64,000 bases of DNA, taken from assembly GCF_004349065.1 (NCBI RefSeq), contig NZ_SMKZ01000032.1, forward strand, positions 1-64,000, given 5' to 3'. The translations under genes were made by a program, and so were the position numbers. The stretch's first letter is position 1. Each line of letters opens with the position of its first letter. This stretch comes from Jiangella asiatica (GTDB taxonomy: Bacteria > Actinomycetota > Actinomycetes > Jiangellales > Jiangellaceae). Under the pieces are notes generated by a model, which was given only the letters and a program-made list of their open reading frames with translations, did not search any database and was not told where the DNA came from. Positions 55,901 to 62,554 of this stretch are shown here, one piece after another.

Positions 55901-56971
55901 GTGGCTGAACGGGACGAGCTGGCCGAGTACGAGCGCCGGTTCCGGCGCAGCGGGCTCCCACTCTTCATCGAGGACTACTCCGCCAGCGAGGACATCTTCA
56001 CCCGCGCGACTCCTTTCCTGGGGCTGGTGTTCGTCGGCGAGATGCTCGGCGCAACCGAGCTGGAGTGGCCGCTGCTGGTCAACATCTCCGCCGCCCTGGG
56101 TGGGTTGGCCATCCTGGTCACCGCGTTCGGCCTGGTCAACCGGACCCGGAAGCGACCTTTCCTGTCGCTGCCGCGCGAGGTCGGCCGGCCCGAGCTGGCC
56201 GCGTTCGTCCTGCTGCCGGCGCTCCTGCCGCTCATCTTCGGCGGCCAGTGGCGGCAGGTCGCCGGGCTGGTGGCCGGCAACCTCCTGCTCCTCGCGCTCG
56301 TGTACCTCGTGGTCGGCTACGGGCTACTGGCCACCGTGTTCTGGGCGTTCACCCGGATGGCCGACGAGCTGGCCGCATCGCTCGGGCGGCTGGTGCGAGC
56401 CCTGCCGCTGCTGCTGATCTTCTCCCTCGTGCTGTTCGTCAACGCCGAGATGTGGCAGATGTACGGGTCCATGCCGCGCCCGTTCGTGCTGATCGTGATG
56501 GCCCTGCTGCTGGGCCTGGGGCTGGTGTTCCTCGCCGTGCGCGCGCCCGGGCTCGTGCACCAGCTGGAAGACGACCTCGGCGGCGGATCGCCTCCGTTGA
56601 GCCGGCGCCAGCGCCTCAACGTCGGCCTCACCCTGGTGGTGAGCCAGGCACTGCAGGTCGTCGTCGTCAGCGCGGGCGTCGGCGCGTTCTTCGTGGCCTT
56701 CGGCATCCTCGCCGTCACCCCGTCCGTCGGCGAGGCCTGGGCCGGCACCGAGGGCGCCTGGCAGTACCCGTTCGAGTTGTTCGGCCACGACGTGCAGCTG
56801 ACCGAGACCCTCCTGCGGGTCGCCGGCGGCATGGCCGCGTTCACCGGCCTCTACTACGCCATCTCCATCCTCACCGACTCCACCTATCGTGACGAGTTCA
56901 TGGCCGGCGTCACCACCGAGATGCGCGGCGTCTTCGAGGCCCGGGCGCGCTACCTCGCCCTGCGCGGCTAG
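55901..56971 (+). CDS. Multi-pass membrane protein, unknown
   Basis: 356 residues. Soluble N-terminal 30 residues (AERDELAEYERRFRRSGLPLFIEDYSASEDIFTRA), then about nine hydrophobic helices with a central cytosolic segment (HQLEDDLGGGSPPLSRRQRLN) and a C-terminal tail. No transporter motif recognised; it resembles actinobacterial proteins annotated only as integral membrane proteins. GTG start supported by the TAGAGT box. Confidence 0.72.
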   Translation: MAERDELAEYERRFRRSGLPLFIEDYSASEDIFTRATPFLGLVFVGEMLGATELEWPLLVNISAALGGLAILVTAFGLVNRTRKRPFLSLPREVGRPELAAFVLLPALLPLIFGGQWRQVAGLVAGNLLLLALVYLVVGYGLLATVFWAFTRMADELAASLGRLVRALPLLLIFSLVLFVNAEMWQMYGSMPRPFVLIVMALLLGLGLVFLAVRAPGLVHQLEDDLGGGSPPLSRRQRLNVGLTLVVSQALQVVVVSAGVGAFFVAFGILAVTPSVGEAWAGTEGAWQYPFELFGHDVQLTETLLRVAGGMAAFTGLYYAISILTDSTYRDEFMAGVTTEMRGVFEARARYLALRG

Positions 56972-57019
56972 CCTCGTCCGCGGCCGGCCCTGGTTGGACA
57001 GAGGACCCAGCGAGTTTGG

Positions 57020-57025
57020 TACAGT
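57020..57025 (+). promoter_or_regulatory. Candidate tRNA-Leu promoter -10 (TACAGT)
   Basis: TACAGT 36 bases before the tRNA. A TTGGAC at 56994-56999 could be the -35 but the spacing (20) is long. Confidence 0.4.
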
Positions 57026-57061
57026 TACCCGGCCGCTGGCGCTCACGAAGCGCCCGCACCA

Positions 57062-57146
57062 GTCCGGGTGGCGGAATAGGCAGACGCGCTAGCTTGAGGT
57101 GCTAGTCCCCGTCAAGGGGGTGGGGGTTCAAGTCCCCCCTCGGACA
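57062..57146 (+). tRNA. tRNA-Leu (anticodon GAG)
   Basis: 85 bases folding as a type II tRNA. The acceptor stem GTCCGGG pairs with CTCGGAC (57139-57145, one G-U), with discriminator A. The anticodon stem CTAGC/GCTAG holds loop TTGAGGT with anticodon GAG at 57096-57098; a long variable arm (CCCCGTCAAGGGGG) is present; the T-arm has GGTTCAAGTCC. No CCA is encoded. An integrase gene begins 80 bases downstream, so its 3' half is the likely attachment site. Confidence 0.95.
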
Positions 57147-57169
57147 CTGCTCTGACCTGCTGTTTCTTG

Positions 57170-57205
57170 ACGTTACCAGAAGGAAGGTAACGTGACAAGG
57201 TAACC
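57170..57205. promoter_or_regulatory. GGTAAC repeats upstream of the integrase
   Basis: ACGTTACC (57170-57177) and GGTAACGT (57186-57193) form an inverted repeat with an 8-base spacer; AAGGTAACC follows at 57197-57205 as a direct repeat. They could be integrase arm-binding sites, an excisionase site or an operator over the int promoter. Confidence 0.5.
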
Positions 57206-57226
57206 AGAGACGGCAGGAGACGGAAT

Positions 57227-58387
57227 ATGGCGTTCATCCAGACCCGCCTGACCAGCAAGGGCGAGGAGCGCTACCGGGTGGCTGCGCGTGTCAACGGCAG
57301 CATCAAGTGGCAGACGTTCGTCGAGGCCAGCGGCGCGGCGCAGTTCTCCGACCTCGTCGACCGCATCGGTGGAGAGGCTGCCGTCGAGGTACTCCGGGTC
57401 CGCCGCGGCTCCCCGTCCGGTGGAACAGTGCCGACGGTGGCCGAAGCACTCACTGACCACATCGAGCACCTGTCCGGCGTTACCCGAGGTACTCGCAAGG
57501 ACTACGAGAAGATCGCGCGCCTGTTCGCCAAGTCCGCACTGGGCCCGCTCCCGGTCGACGCCGTCACCAAGGACGCCGTCACCAAGTGGGTCAACACGCA
57601 GACCGTCGCCGCCAAGACCGTGCGCAACCGGCACGGCCTCCTGTACGCCGCAATGGAGCGGCAGGTAGAACTGGGCAACATCCACGCCAACCCGTGCAAC
57701 AGCGTGAAGATCGGCCGGTCCGAGCGCGCGGAGATGACCATCCTCAGCTACGACGAGTTCGAGGCCATCCGCGACGAGCACCTGCGCAAGCACTGGCGCC
57801 CATTCGTGACCCTGCTCGCCGGCACCGGTCTGCGCTTCGGCGAGGCGACCGCCCTGCAGGTGCGCGACTTCGACCTGTCCGCCACTCCCCCGATGCTGCG
57901 CGTGGCCCGGTCGTGGAAGTTCATTCGCGGTGAGAAGCCGGAGCTCGGGCCGCCGAAGACCCGGATGGGCCGGCGCGTCGTGTCGCTCGGGCCGGAGGTT
58001 GTCGTCGCCGCCACTCCCCTGCTGCAGGGGCGCCCGCGCGACGCGTTCGTCTTCACCAACCTGCGCGGCGGCCCGATCCGGCAGAACAGCTTCCACGAGA
58101 TCTGGTCCCGCGCGCTCGACGACGCCAACGACGCCGGCGTGACGGACAAGCGCCCACGCGTGCACGACCTTCGCCACACCCACGCAAGCTGGTTGATCGC
58201 CATGCGCGTGCCGCTCCCGGTCCTGCGCGTGCGTCTCGGCCATGAGTCCATCACCACGACCGTCGACACGTACGGCCACATGGCCGACGACGCACTCTCT
58301 GTCGCGGCGCAGGCCGCGTCCCTGGCGATGACACCCACGCCGGCGGCCATCGAGGGCGCGGACGAGACCGTGCCTGGCGACGACTAG
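57227..58387 (+). CDS. int: Tyrosine-type site-specific integrase
   Basis: 386 residues. N-terminal arm-binding region, core-binding (SAM-like) domain around 65-165, catalytic domain with the full set R203 (GTGLRFGEA), H313 and R316 (HDLRHTHASW), H339 (LGHESI) and nucleophile Y349 (DTYGH). Catalyses integration at the adjacent tRNA-Leu. AGGAG lies 8 bases before ATG. Its stop and that of the opposite-strand gene share the four bases CTAG at 58384-58387. Confidence 0.93.
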   Translation: MAFIQTRLTSKGEERYRVAARVNGSIKWQTFVEASGAAQFSDLVDRIGGEAAVEVLRVRRGSPSGGTVPTVAEALTDHIEHLSGVTRGTRKDYEKIARLFAKSALGPLPVDAVTKDAVTKWVNTQTVAAKTVRNRHGLLYAAMERQVELGNIHANPCNSVKIGRSERAEMTILSYDEFEAIRDEHLRKHWRPFVTLLAGTGLRFGEATALQVRDFDLSATPPMLRVARSWKFIRGEKPELGPPKTRMGRRVVSLGPEVVVAATPLLQGRPRDAFVFTNLRGGPIRQNSFHEIWSRALDDANDAGVTDKRPRVHDLRHTHASWLIAMRVPLPVLRVRLGHESITTTVDTYGHMADDALSVAAQAASLAMTPTPAAIEGADETVPGDD

Positions 58388-59211
58388 CCGTACAGCACGC
58401 GGCCAAGGACCATTCCGCCGAGCAGCGGGCCGTCCGCACCGAGCAGGTCGTCGAGAAGGTCGTCGACGATCGGAGCGTTCACGCACGTGTCCAGTACCTG
58501 CTCGAGGTCCACGCACAGCAGTGGCGGGTCGGCCGGCTCGACGGGGGGCTCGATCGTCGGCGTCACGGTGGGCGTCGGGGTCGGCGTGGGGGTCGGGCTC
58601 TCCGTCGGCTCCGGCGGCCGCGTCGGTGTTCGGGTGGGTGACGGCTCCGGTGGCTCAGGCGTAGGGGTGGGTGAGCCCGACGGCACCGGGGGGACTGGTG
58701 CCGTCGGGCTCGACGTCGGCGACGGCAAGGGCGATGCCGTCGGCGACGGTCCCAGCCCAGTTGGGACTGGGACGCCTGGTTCCAACTCAGGTGGCGCCTC
58801 AGTTGGGTTACGCCCGAGTGCGCCCGCGGATGCCGACGGGTCGGGCAGCTCGCCGATCGCCCGCGGTGGGGCCGGCTCCCCGACATCCGGGTTCATGCCG
58901 TCCGGTCCGCGGAACGCGAACACGCCGAACAACAGCGCGGACGCAAGCGCGAGTGCCGTTGCCGATGCGGTGGGATGCTGCCGGATCTCACTGGCTGCGC
59001 GGTGCGCAACCTCGGCGGCGATGGCCACGGCGCCACCACCCTTGACGAGGCGCCACGCCTGTTTGCGTGTCGCACGCTCGCGCTGCTTTCGCCGCCCTTC
59101 AAGCTCAGTTAGGCGTGCGTCGATGTCCCCGAAGCGCTCCAGTGCCTCTTGCCGCTCGCGGGTCAGTTCCTCGATCTCTCCGCTGAGATCGTCTACGTTG
59201 TTACCCTGCAC
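58384..59211 (-). CDS. Membrane-anchored protein with coiled coil and Pro/Thr-rich stalk
   Basis: 275 residues from GTG 59211. Residues 1-45 form a coiled coil (DLSGEIEELTRERQEALERFGDIDARLTELEGRRKQRER). A single membrane helix lies near 75-95 (TASATALALASALLFGVFAF). A long stalk of Pro, Thr, Ser (PTPTPEPPEPSPTRTPTRPP, PTPTPTPTPT) follows, then a folded tail with two Cys (LLCVDLEQVLDTCVNAP). The tail would lie outside the cell. No family recognised; placed beside the integrase, it may be a lysogenic-conversion or exclusion protein (inference). A longer start at 59280 would overlap the zinc-ribbon gene. Confidence 0.6.
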   Translation of the reverse strand: MQGNNVDDLSGEIEELTRERQEALERFGDIDARLTELEGRRKQRERATRKQAWRLVKGGGAVAIAAEVAHRAASEIRQHPTASATALALASALLFGVFAFRGPDGMNPDVGEPAPPRAIGELPDPSASAGALGRNPTEAPPELEPGVPVPTGLGPSPTASPLPSPTSSPTAPVPPVPSGSPTPTPEPPEPSPTRTPTRPPEPTESPTPTPTPTPTVTPTIEPPVEPADPPLLCVDLEQVLDTCVNAPIVDDLLDDLLGADGPLLGGMVLGRVLYG

Positions 59212-59218
59212 CCGTTTG

Positions 59219-59224
59219 ACCGTA
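59219..59224 (-). promoter_or_regulatory. Candidate -10 box (TACGGT)
   Basis: TACGGT on the minus strand, 7 bases before the GTG at 59211; supports the shorter start of the stalk protein. Confidence 0.35.
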
Positions 59225-59276
59225 GTTCCTGCTATCTGTGCTGGACAGGGAAACTCTCCCTGTTGATGCCGAATTG

Positions 59277-59420
59277 TCACTCACGCTGGGTGTGGCATTC
59301 CATGCAGCGGACGACCCTCCCCGCGTAGACCCCGTTCGGCCCGCGGACGTAGTGGACGAGGTGCTCCGTGTCGCGACCGCACCTCTCACAACGCCGAGTC
59401 ACCGTACCTGTCGCCGCCAT
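59277..59420 (-). CDS. Small zinc-ribbon protein
   Basis: 47 residues: MAATGTVTRRCERCGRDTEHLVHYV..., ending VVRCMECHTQRE. Two Cys pairs, CERC and CMEC, 25 residues apart fit a zinc ribbon. Too short for most gene finders. Composition and codon bias look coding. Such phage proteins may bind DNA or RNA polymerase; here that is inference. Confidence 0.55.
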   Translation of the reverse strand: MAATGTVTRRCERCGRDTEHLVHYVRGPNGVYAGRVVRCMECHTQRE

Positions 59421-59508
59421 GGTTCCCGCCCCTGCACGTTGCCTAGATCACGGCCGACACGGTACCCGCATATAGGCGGGGAGTCCATGCCTAGGGCACG
59501 CTCACCTC

Positions 59509-59664
59509 GTGGCACGGGGACGCGATGTTCACCTCTACGTCCAAGCGGACGATGAGGTGTTGTGGCGCTGGGCGGAACAGCAGGCAGCCGAACGGCGGCT
59601 GTCTCTGTCGCAGTTCGTGGCGCTGCTGATTGAGGGTGCGCGGCGGGAGTCCGGCGAGGGCTAG
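59509..59664 (+). CDS. Small ribbon-helix-helix-like protein
   Basis: 51 residues from a GTG: MARGRDVHLYVQADDEVLWRWAEQQAAERRLSLSQFVALLIEGARRE.... A beta strand (VHLYV) followed by two helices with SLSQFVALLI matches the RHH_1/MetJ-Arc pattern (R-x-S-x-S-x-x-V). Probably a DNA-binding regulator. Its stop shares CTAG (59661-59664) with the convergent XRE gene. Confidence 0.6.
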   Translation: MARGRDVHLYVQADDEVLWRWAEQQAAERRLSLSQFVALLIEGARRESGEG

Positions 59665-60092
59665 CCCGCCCGGCGGCGGCGCTTCTGCGCTTCCAGATCG
59701 GCCAGGGCTGCGCGTGCTCTCTGCTCGAGCGCACCGTTCATCCGCTTGCCGACCTCGTCCAGCAACTCCTCGTTGGTCATCCTCGCAGGGACGGGCACGG
59801 ATGTCGGTCGCTCGGATGGCAGTAGCTCCAGAGCGCGAAGGATGTCCTCAGCTGGCACATCCATAGCCGCGATGAACGCCTTCAGTTGCGACAGGACGGG
59901 CTCGGTGATCTCGCCGTTCTCCCAGCGGATCAGCGTGGCCCGGCTCACGCCCGTCGCGTCGGCAGCCTGGGCGAGAGTAAGTCCGGCGCGAGTCCGGGCA
60001 CTGCGAACCGTCTCGGCGAACGCTCCTCGGACCTCACCACGTCGAGCCACGGGTTCACCGTAGGCGACTTTTTCACGCCTGTCGCGTCTCAT
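59661..60092 (-). CDS. XRE-family repressor of the element
   Basis: 143 residues from ATG 60092. Helix-turn-helix FAETVRSARTRAGLTLAQAADATGVSRATLIRWENGEITEPVLSQLKAFIAAMDV, then an Ala/Glu-rich C-terminal helix (NEELLDEVGKRMNGALEQRARAALADLEAQKRR) probably for dimerisation. It is divergent from the second XRE gene with operator repeats between: the likely immunity repressor. Start uncertain: GGGAG precedes 60092; leaderless starts at 60050 or 60170 are also possible. Confidence 0.75.
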   Translation of the reverse strand: MRRDRREKVAYGEPVARRGEVRGAFAETVRSARTRAGLTLAQAADATGVSRATLIRWENGEITEPVLSQLKAFIAAMDVPAEDILRALELLPSERPTSVPVPARMTNEELLDEVGKRMNGALEQRARAALADLEAQKRRRRAG

Positions 60093-60177
60093 GCGCGAGA
60101 CTCCCGGACGGGCGCTGCGGGGGTCGCGACCTGCCGGTCTGCGATCTGCTGGCCTTCGGTTCGGTCCCATGAATGAG

Positions 60178-60207
60178 ACTGTACGACTGTGAGCTGGCAA
60201 AAGTCAA
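60178..60207 (-). promoter_or_regulatory. Leftward promoter of the switch
   Basis: On the minus strand -35 TTGACT (60207-60202), 18-bp spacer, -10 TACAGT (60183-60178). Drives the repressor gene; operator 2 overlaps the -10. Confidence 0.6.
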
Positions 60208-60220
60208 CGCCTCCAACCTC

Positions 60221-60249
60221 TTGACGGTCGCATGCATGAGACCTACCTT
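60221..60249 (+). promoter_or_regulatory. Rightward promoter of the switch
   Basis: -35 TTGACG (60221-60226), 17-bp spacer occupied by operator 3, -10 TACCTT (60244-60249). An ATG lies 6 bases after the -10, so the Cro-like mRNA is probably leaderless. Confidence 0.65.
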
Positions 60250-60255
60250 TGTCGC

Positions 60256-60513
60256 ATGCCTGATACCGCACCCACTCCCGCCGGTCGCATAAGCGAGACC
60301 TTCCGGTTGCGCCGAGAGGTCTACGACCGGCTCGTGGAGGCCAAGGGCGCTGGGACGGTCGAGCAGCAGGTGCGCCTGACCGGCGTGGCAAGAGCGACCC
60401 TCTTTCGCATTCGCGGTGGCGACCCGCCCAGCCTGACGTCTGCCGTGAAGATCGCCGATGCACTCGGCGTCCCACTGAACGCCCTCTTCGAGCGCGTCAA
60501 GGACACGGCATGA
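60256..60513 (+). CDS. Cro-like XRE-family regulator
   Basis: 85 residues. A short disordered start is followed by a helix-turn-helix with unusual ATLFRIRGGDPPSLTSAVKIADALGVPLNALF recognition/dimer part (EQQVRLTGVARATLFRI). First gene of the rightward early operon. The start at 60256 is set by the -10 box; a frame start at 60232 would lie in operator 3. Overlaps the next frame by ATGA. Confidence 0.72.
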   Translation: MPDTAPTPAGRISETFRLRREVYDRLVEAKGAGTVEQQVRLTGVARATLFRIRGGDPPSLTSAVKIADALGVPLNALFERVKDTA

Positions 60514-60602
60514 GCGGGCAGCCGCCACCCCCTCCCCCGCCTCCGACGCGGCCACCGGACAACCGACCGCCGACTAAGCCGACCGGGAAGGGGAGCGCGT
60601 GA
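60510..60602 (+). CDS. Proline-rich micro-ORF
   Basis: 30 codons, MSGQPPPPPP... then TRPPDNRPPTKPTGKGSA. It overlaps the preceding stop (ATGA) and the following start, so it bridges two genes by coupled translation. May be a real micropeptide or merely a ribosome-relay frame. Confidence 0.35.
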   Translation: MSGQPPPPPPPPTRPPDNRPPTKPTGKGSA

Positions 60603-60811
60603 TGGCCGGCCCACTGACCACCGCCGAGGTCGCCGACCGGCTCGGCAAGTCCAAGAAGACGATCAGCCAGCACGCCAAGCGCGGCCACATCCCCGGCGCC
60701 TTCCAGCCCTTCGGGAAGGACTGGCGCTTCGACCGCGACCAGTTCGAGGCGTGGCTGGACGCGCAGAAGGCCGGCGACCCGTGGCGAGCACCGAAGGGAG
60801 CCCGGCGATGA
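60602..60811 (+). CDS. xis: Excisionase-like MerR/HTH_17 protein
   Basis: 69 residues: LTTAEVADRLGKSKKTISQHAKRGHIPGAFQPFGKDWRFDRDQFEAWLDAQ is a winged helix of the AlpA/excisionase type. Probably directs excision with the integrase or regulates early genes. GGGAAGGGGAG precedes ATG. Overlaps the next gene by ATGA. Confidence 0.75.
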   Translation: MAGPLTTAEVADRLGKSKKTISQHAKRGHIPGAFQPFGKDWRFDRDQFEAWLDAQKAGDPWRAPKGARR

Positions 60812-60984
60812 CCCGCACCATCCACGACGCCGGCGACTCGCTTCGCCACCAGGTCGTCTACCTGCTCATCACCATCGTCGGCGCCGCGTTCCTGTACGCC
60901 GCGCTGTCCCTGGCGACGTTCGCCGCAGACGCCATCACTGGCCCGTCCGGCGGCGTCGGTCAGGGCTGCTGCAAGAACGACTGA
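60808..60984 (+). CDS. Small single-pass membrane protein
   Basis: 58 residues with one helix (VVYLLITIVGAAFLYAALSLATFAA) and a C-terminal CC pair (GVGQGCCKND). Unknown function; in the early operon. Confidence 0.6.
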   Translation: MTRTIHDAGDSLRHQVVYLLITIVGAAFLYAALSLATFAADAITGPSGGVGQGCCKND

Positions 60985-60994
60985 GGGGGATCTC

Positions 60995-61159
60995 ATGAGC
61001 AAGTCGAAGGCCGATCGCCACAAGAAGTCCGGCGACGAGTACGAGAAGCAGGGCGGCGACAAGGCCACCCGCAACGCCGTGGACGTCGTCCGCGCGCAGG
61101 AGGTCGCGGAAAGGCAGCGCATCGAGGCCGCGAAGGCAGAGCTGAGGCGGGACCGGTGA
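60995..61159 (+). CDS. Small charged helical protein
   Basis: 54 residues, MSKSKADRHKKSGDEYEKQGG...AERQRIEAAKAELRRDR; Lys/Arg/Glu-rich helix. GAGGGG precedes ATG. Overlaps the next gene's GTG. Unknown function. Confidence 0.6.
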   Translation: MSKSKADRHKKSGDEYEKQGGDKATRNAVDVVRAQEVAERQRIEAAKAELRRDR

Positions 61160-61641
61160 CCACCCACACCCACGAATCCCCGCGCGAGGTGCTGCTGTCG
61201 ATGGCCCGCGACTCCGGCGAGTACTGCCGCCGCCACGGCAACGAGGAGCGGGCCCACGAGTGGGACGTGCTCGCCGCCGAGCTGACCGAAGGTCGTTGCA
61301 CCGGCCACTCGTGGACCGGCATCCCGACGCCCGATGCGGTCGGCAAGCGGATGCGGTTCTGCACCCGCTGCAACCGGCGCGAGCTGGTGGAGGTCCGCGG
61401 CGAGCACGGACCCGAGCTGGTCGAGCTGCGTGACGGCTGCGTGTCCACGTTCGTGCCGACCGGGCCGAGCCCGTGCTTCGACACCTCACAGACCGACGGC
61501 GGGGCCGCCGTCAGCCGTGTTGCTGACGCGTCCACTGATGAAGAGGCCATGGCCTCAGGTGGTGAGAGCGCCCCGTCGTCGCCCGCATTGCACGACCTGG
61601 ACGACGTCATCGCCGAGTTGGGCATCGACGTCGCCACCTGA
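61156..61641 (+). CDS. Hypothetical phage protein with a Cys-pair motif
   Basis: 161 residues. Helical start (EVLLSMARDSGEYCRRHGNEERAHEWDVLAAELTEGR) then MRFCTRCNRRELVEV, a single CxxC that may be half a zinc ribbon, and an acidic tail ending DDVIAELGIDVAT. No family recognised. Confidence 0.6.
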   Translation: MTTHTHESPREVLLSMARDSGEYCRRHGNEERAHEWDVLAAELTEGRCTGHSWTGIPTPDAVGKRMRFCTRCNRRELVEVRGEHGPELVELRDGCVSTFVPTGPSPCFDTSQTDGGAAVSRVADASTDEEAMASGGESAPSSPALHDLDDVIAELGIDVAT

Positions 61642-61644
61642 GAC

Positions 61645-61751
61645 GCCGGCTGCCCTGGGCCGGAGGTGCCCCCACCGTCACCACCCAGGGCAGCCGGCAG
61701 CCACACCGCAAGCCGCGGCCCTCGCTCCACCGCCAAGCAGACGCGAGGGCC
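61645..61751. repeat. Two tandem hairpins in the early operon
   Basis: GCCGGCTGCCCTGGG (61645-61659) pairs perfectly with CCCAGGGCAGCCGGC (61684-61698); GGCCCTCGC (61717-61725) pairs with GCGAGGGCC (61743-61751). They fill the only sizeable gap of the operon (61642-61776) and may form a terminator, antitermination site or processing element. Confidence 0.62.
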
Positions 61752-61776
61752 ACAGACAAGAACGGAGTGTACGCCG

Positions 61777-62019
61777 ATGTGCGCTGACCCGACCCACGCC
61801 GAGGCGGTGAACGAGAACCGCCTCCTGCGCCAGGCGAACGAGTACCTGCAACGCGGCTGGCCGCACGCGTGGATCAGGCACCCCGACGGTGACCCGCGCT
61901 GGCACGTGTTCGTCGTCGACTTCGACCCCGTGCACGGTTTCACCCACGACGACCACCCGACCGACTCCTACGCCGAGGCGTGGGCGTGGGCCGACGGAAT
62001 GAGGAGGCTGCTCCGTTGA
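61777..62019 (+). CDS. Hypothetical small phage protein
   Basis: 80 residues: LLRQANEYLQRGWPHAWIRHPDGDPRWHVFVVDFDPVHGFTHDDHPTDSYAEAWAWADGMRRLL. Trp- and His-rich, alpha/beta pattern. Unknown. First gene after the hairpins. Confidence 0.6.
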   Translation: MCADPTHAEAVNENRLLRQANEYLQRGWPHAWIRHPDGDPRWHVFVVDFDPVHGFTHDDHPTDSYAEAWAWADGMRRLLR

Positions 62020-62198
62020 GCAGGTTCAGCGGACCCCAGGGCAAGGGCGCGCTTCGCCGCCACCGCGAGGACAAGCGGCTAGAAGCGGCTGACCGGCGCG
62101 CGGCACGTGAGCACGCGGTGCTCGCCGAGCGTGACCCGGCGAGGCAGCTGCTCACCGAGATCTTCGCCGAGCCCGACGACGAGGGGAGCGCGACATGA
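62016..62198 (+). CDS. Hypothetical small basic/acidic phage protein
   Basis: 60 residues from a TTG that overlaps the previous stop; GAGGAGG lies 8 bases upstream. SRFSGPQGKGALRRHREDKRLEAADRRAAREHAVLAERDPARQLLTEIFAEPDDEGSAT: a charged helix. Unknown function. A GTG/ATG start within the preceding gene is less likely. Confidence 0.5.
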   Translation: MSRFSGPQGKGALRRHREDKRLEAADRRAAREHAVLAERDPARQLLTEIFAEPDDEGSAT

Positions 62199-62554
62199 GC
62201 GCCCGCGAGGATCTGACCGACCTGATCCGCGGCGTCGAGTCCATCGCGGGCGAAGACTCCGCCGTTCGGCCGTGGGACAGCACCCTCGTCGAGGAGGAGG
62301 CCGCGCCCATCGCCGACGCCATCCTCGCCGCCGGGTGGCGGCCGCCGTCCCGGACCGTGAGCACCGTCGAGGATGCGGACTCGCTGCCTGACGGGACGCT
62401 GCTGTACTCGCCGAGGACCGGCCATGCCTGGTCCCCGCGCAACGGCAGCCGCCAGGCGCGCTGGGCCAGCCCCACAGGAGGCATCTACCGCTACACCGAC
62501 CACTTCATCGAGCACCAGGGCCCGATGACGGTGCTCCACGAGGGCGGTGCGTGA
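62195..62554 (+). CDS. Hypothetical phage protein
   Basis: 119 residues, overlapping both neighbours. Helical N-half (VEEEAAPIADAILAAGWRPPSRTVSTVEDADSLPDGTLLYSPRTGHAW) followed by beta segments. The AILAAGWRPP and LPDGTLL segments recur in actinophage early proteins. Function unknown. Confidence 0.6.
   Translation: MSAREDLTDLIRGVESIAGEDSAVRPWDSTLVEEEAAPIADAILAAGWRPPSRTVSTVEDADSLPDGTLLYSPRTGHAWSPRNGSRQARWASPTGGIYRYTDHFIEHQGPMTVLHEGGA

Larger units (their letters stand above)
60086..60299. promoter_or_regulatory. Array of five 16-bp operators in the XRE/XRE switch
   Basis: Five copies of GTCnCATnnnTGAGAC-like sites: GTCTCATGCGCGAGAC (60086-60101), GTCCCATGAATGAGAC (60164-60179), GTCGCATGCATGAGAC (60227-60242), GTCGCATGCCTGATAC (60251-60266), GTCGCATAAGCGAGAC (60284-60299). 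All are partly palindromic (GTCTC/GAGAC ends). Sites 2 and 3 cover the two divergent promoters; sites 1 and 4 cover start codons. Confidence 0.72.

Noticed and set aside
58520-58840. Repetitive GGCGTGGGGGTCGG-like tracts that look like a minisatellite or CRISPR-like array
   Set aside because: They encode the Pro/Thr-rich stalk on the minus strand; there is no regular repeat-spacer structure. No CRISPR array was seen anywhere in the window.
60093-60170. N-terminal extension of the phage repressor from ATG 60170
   Set aside because: The extra 26 codons are Arg/Pro-rich with weak third-position bias and contain an operator; kept only as an alternative start.
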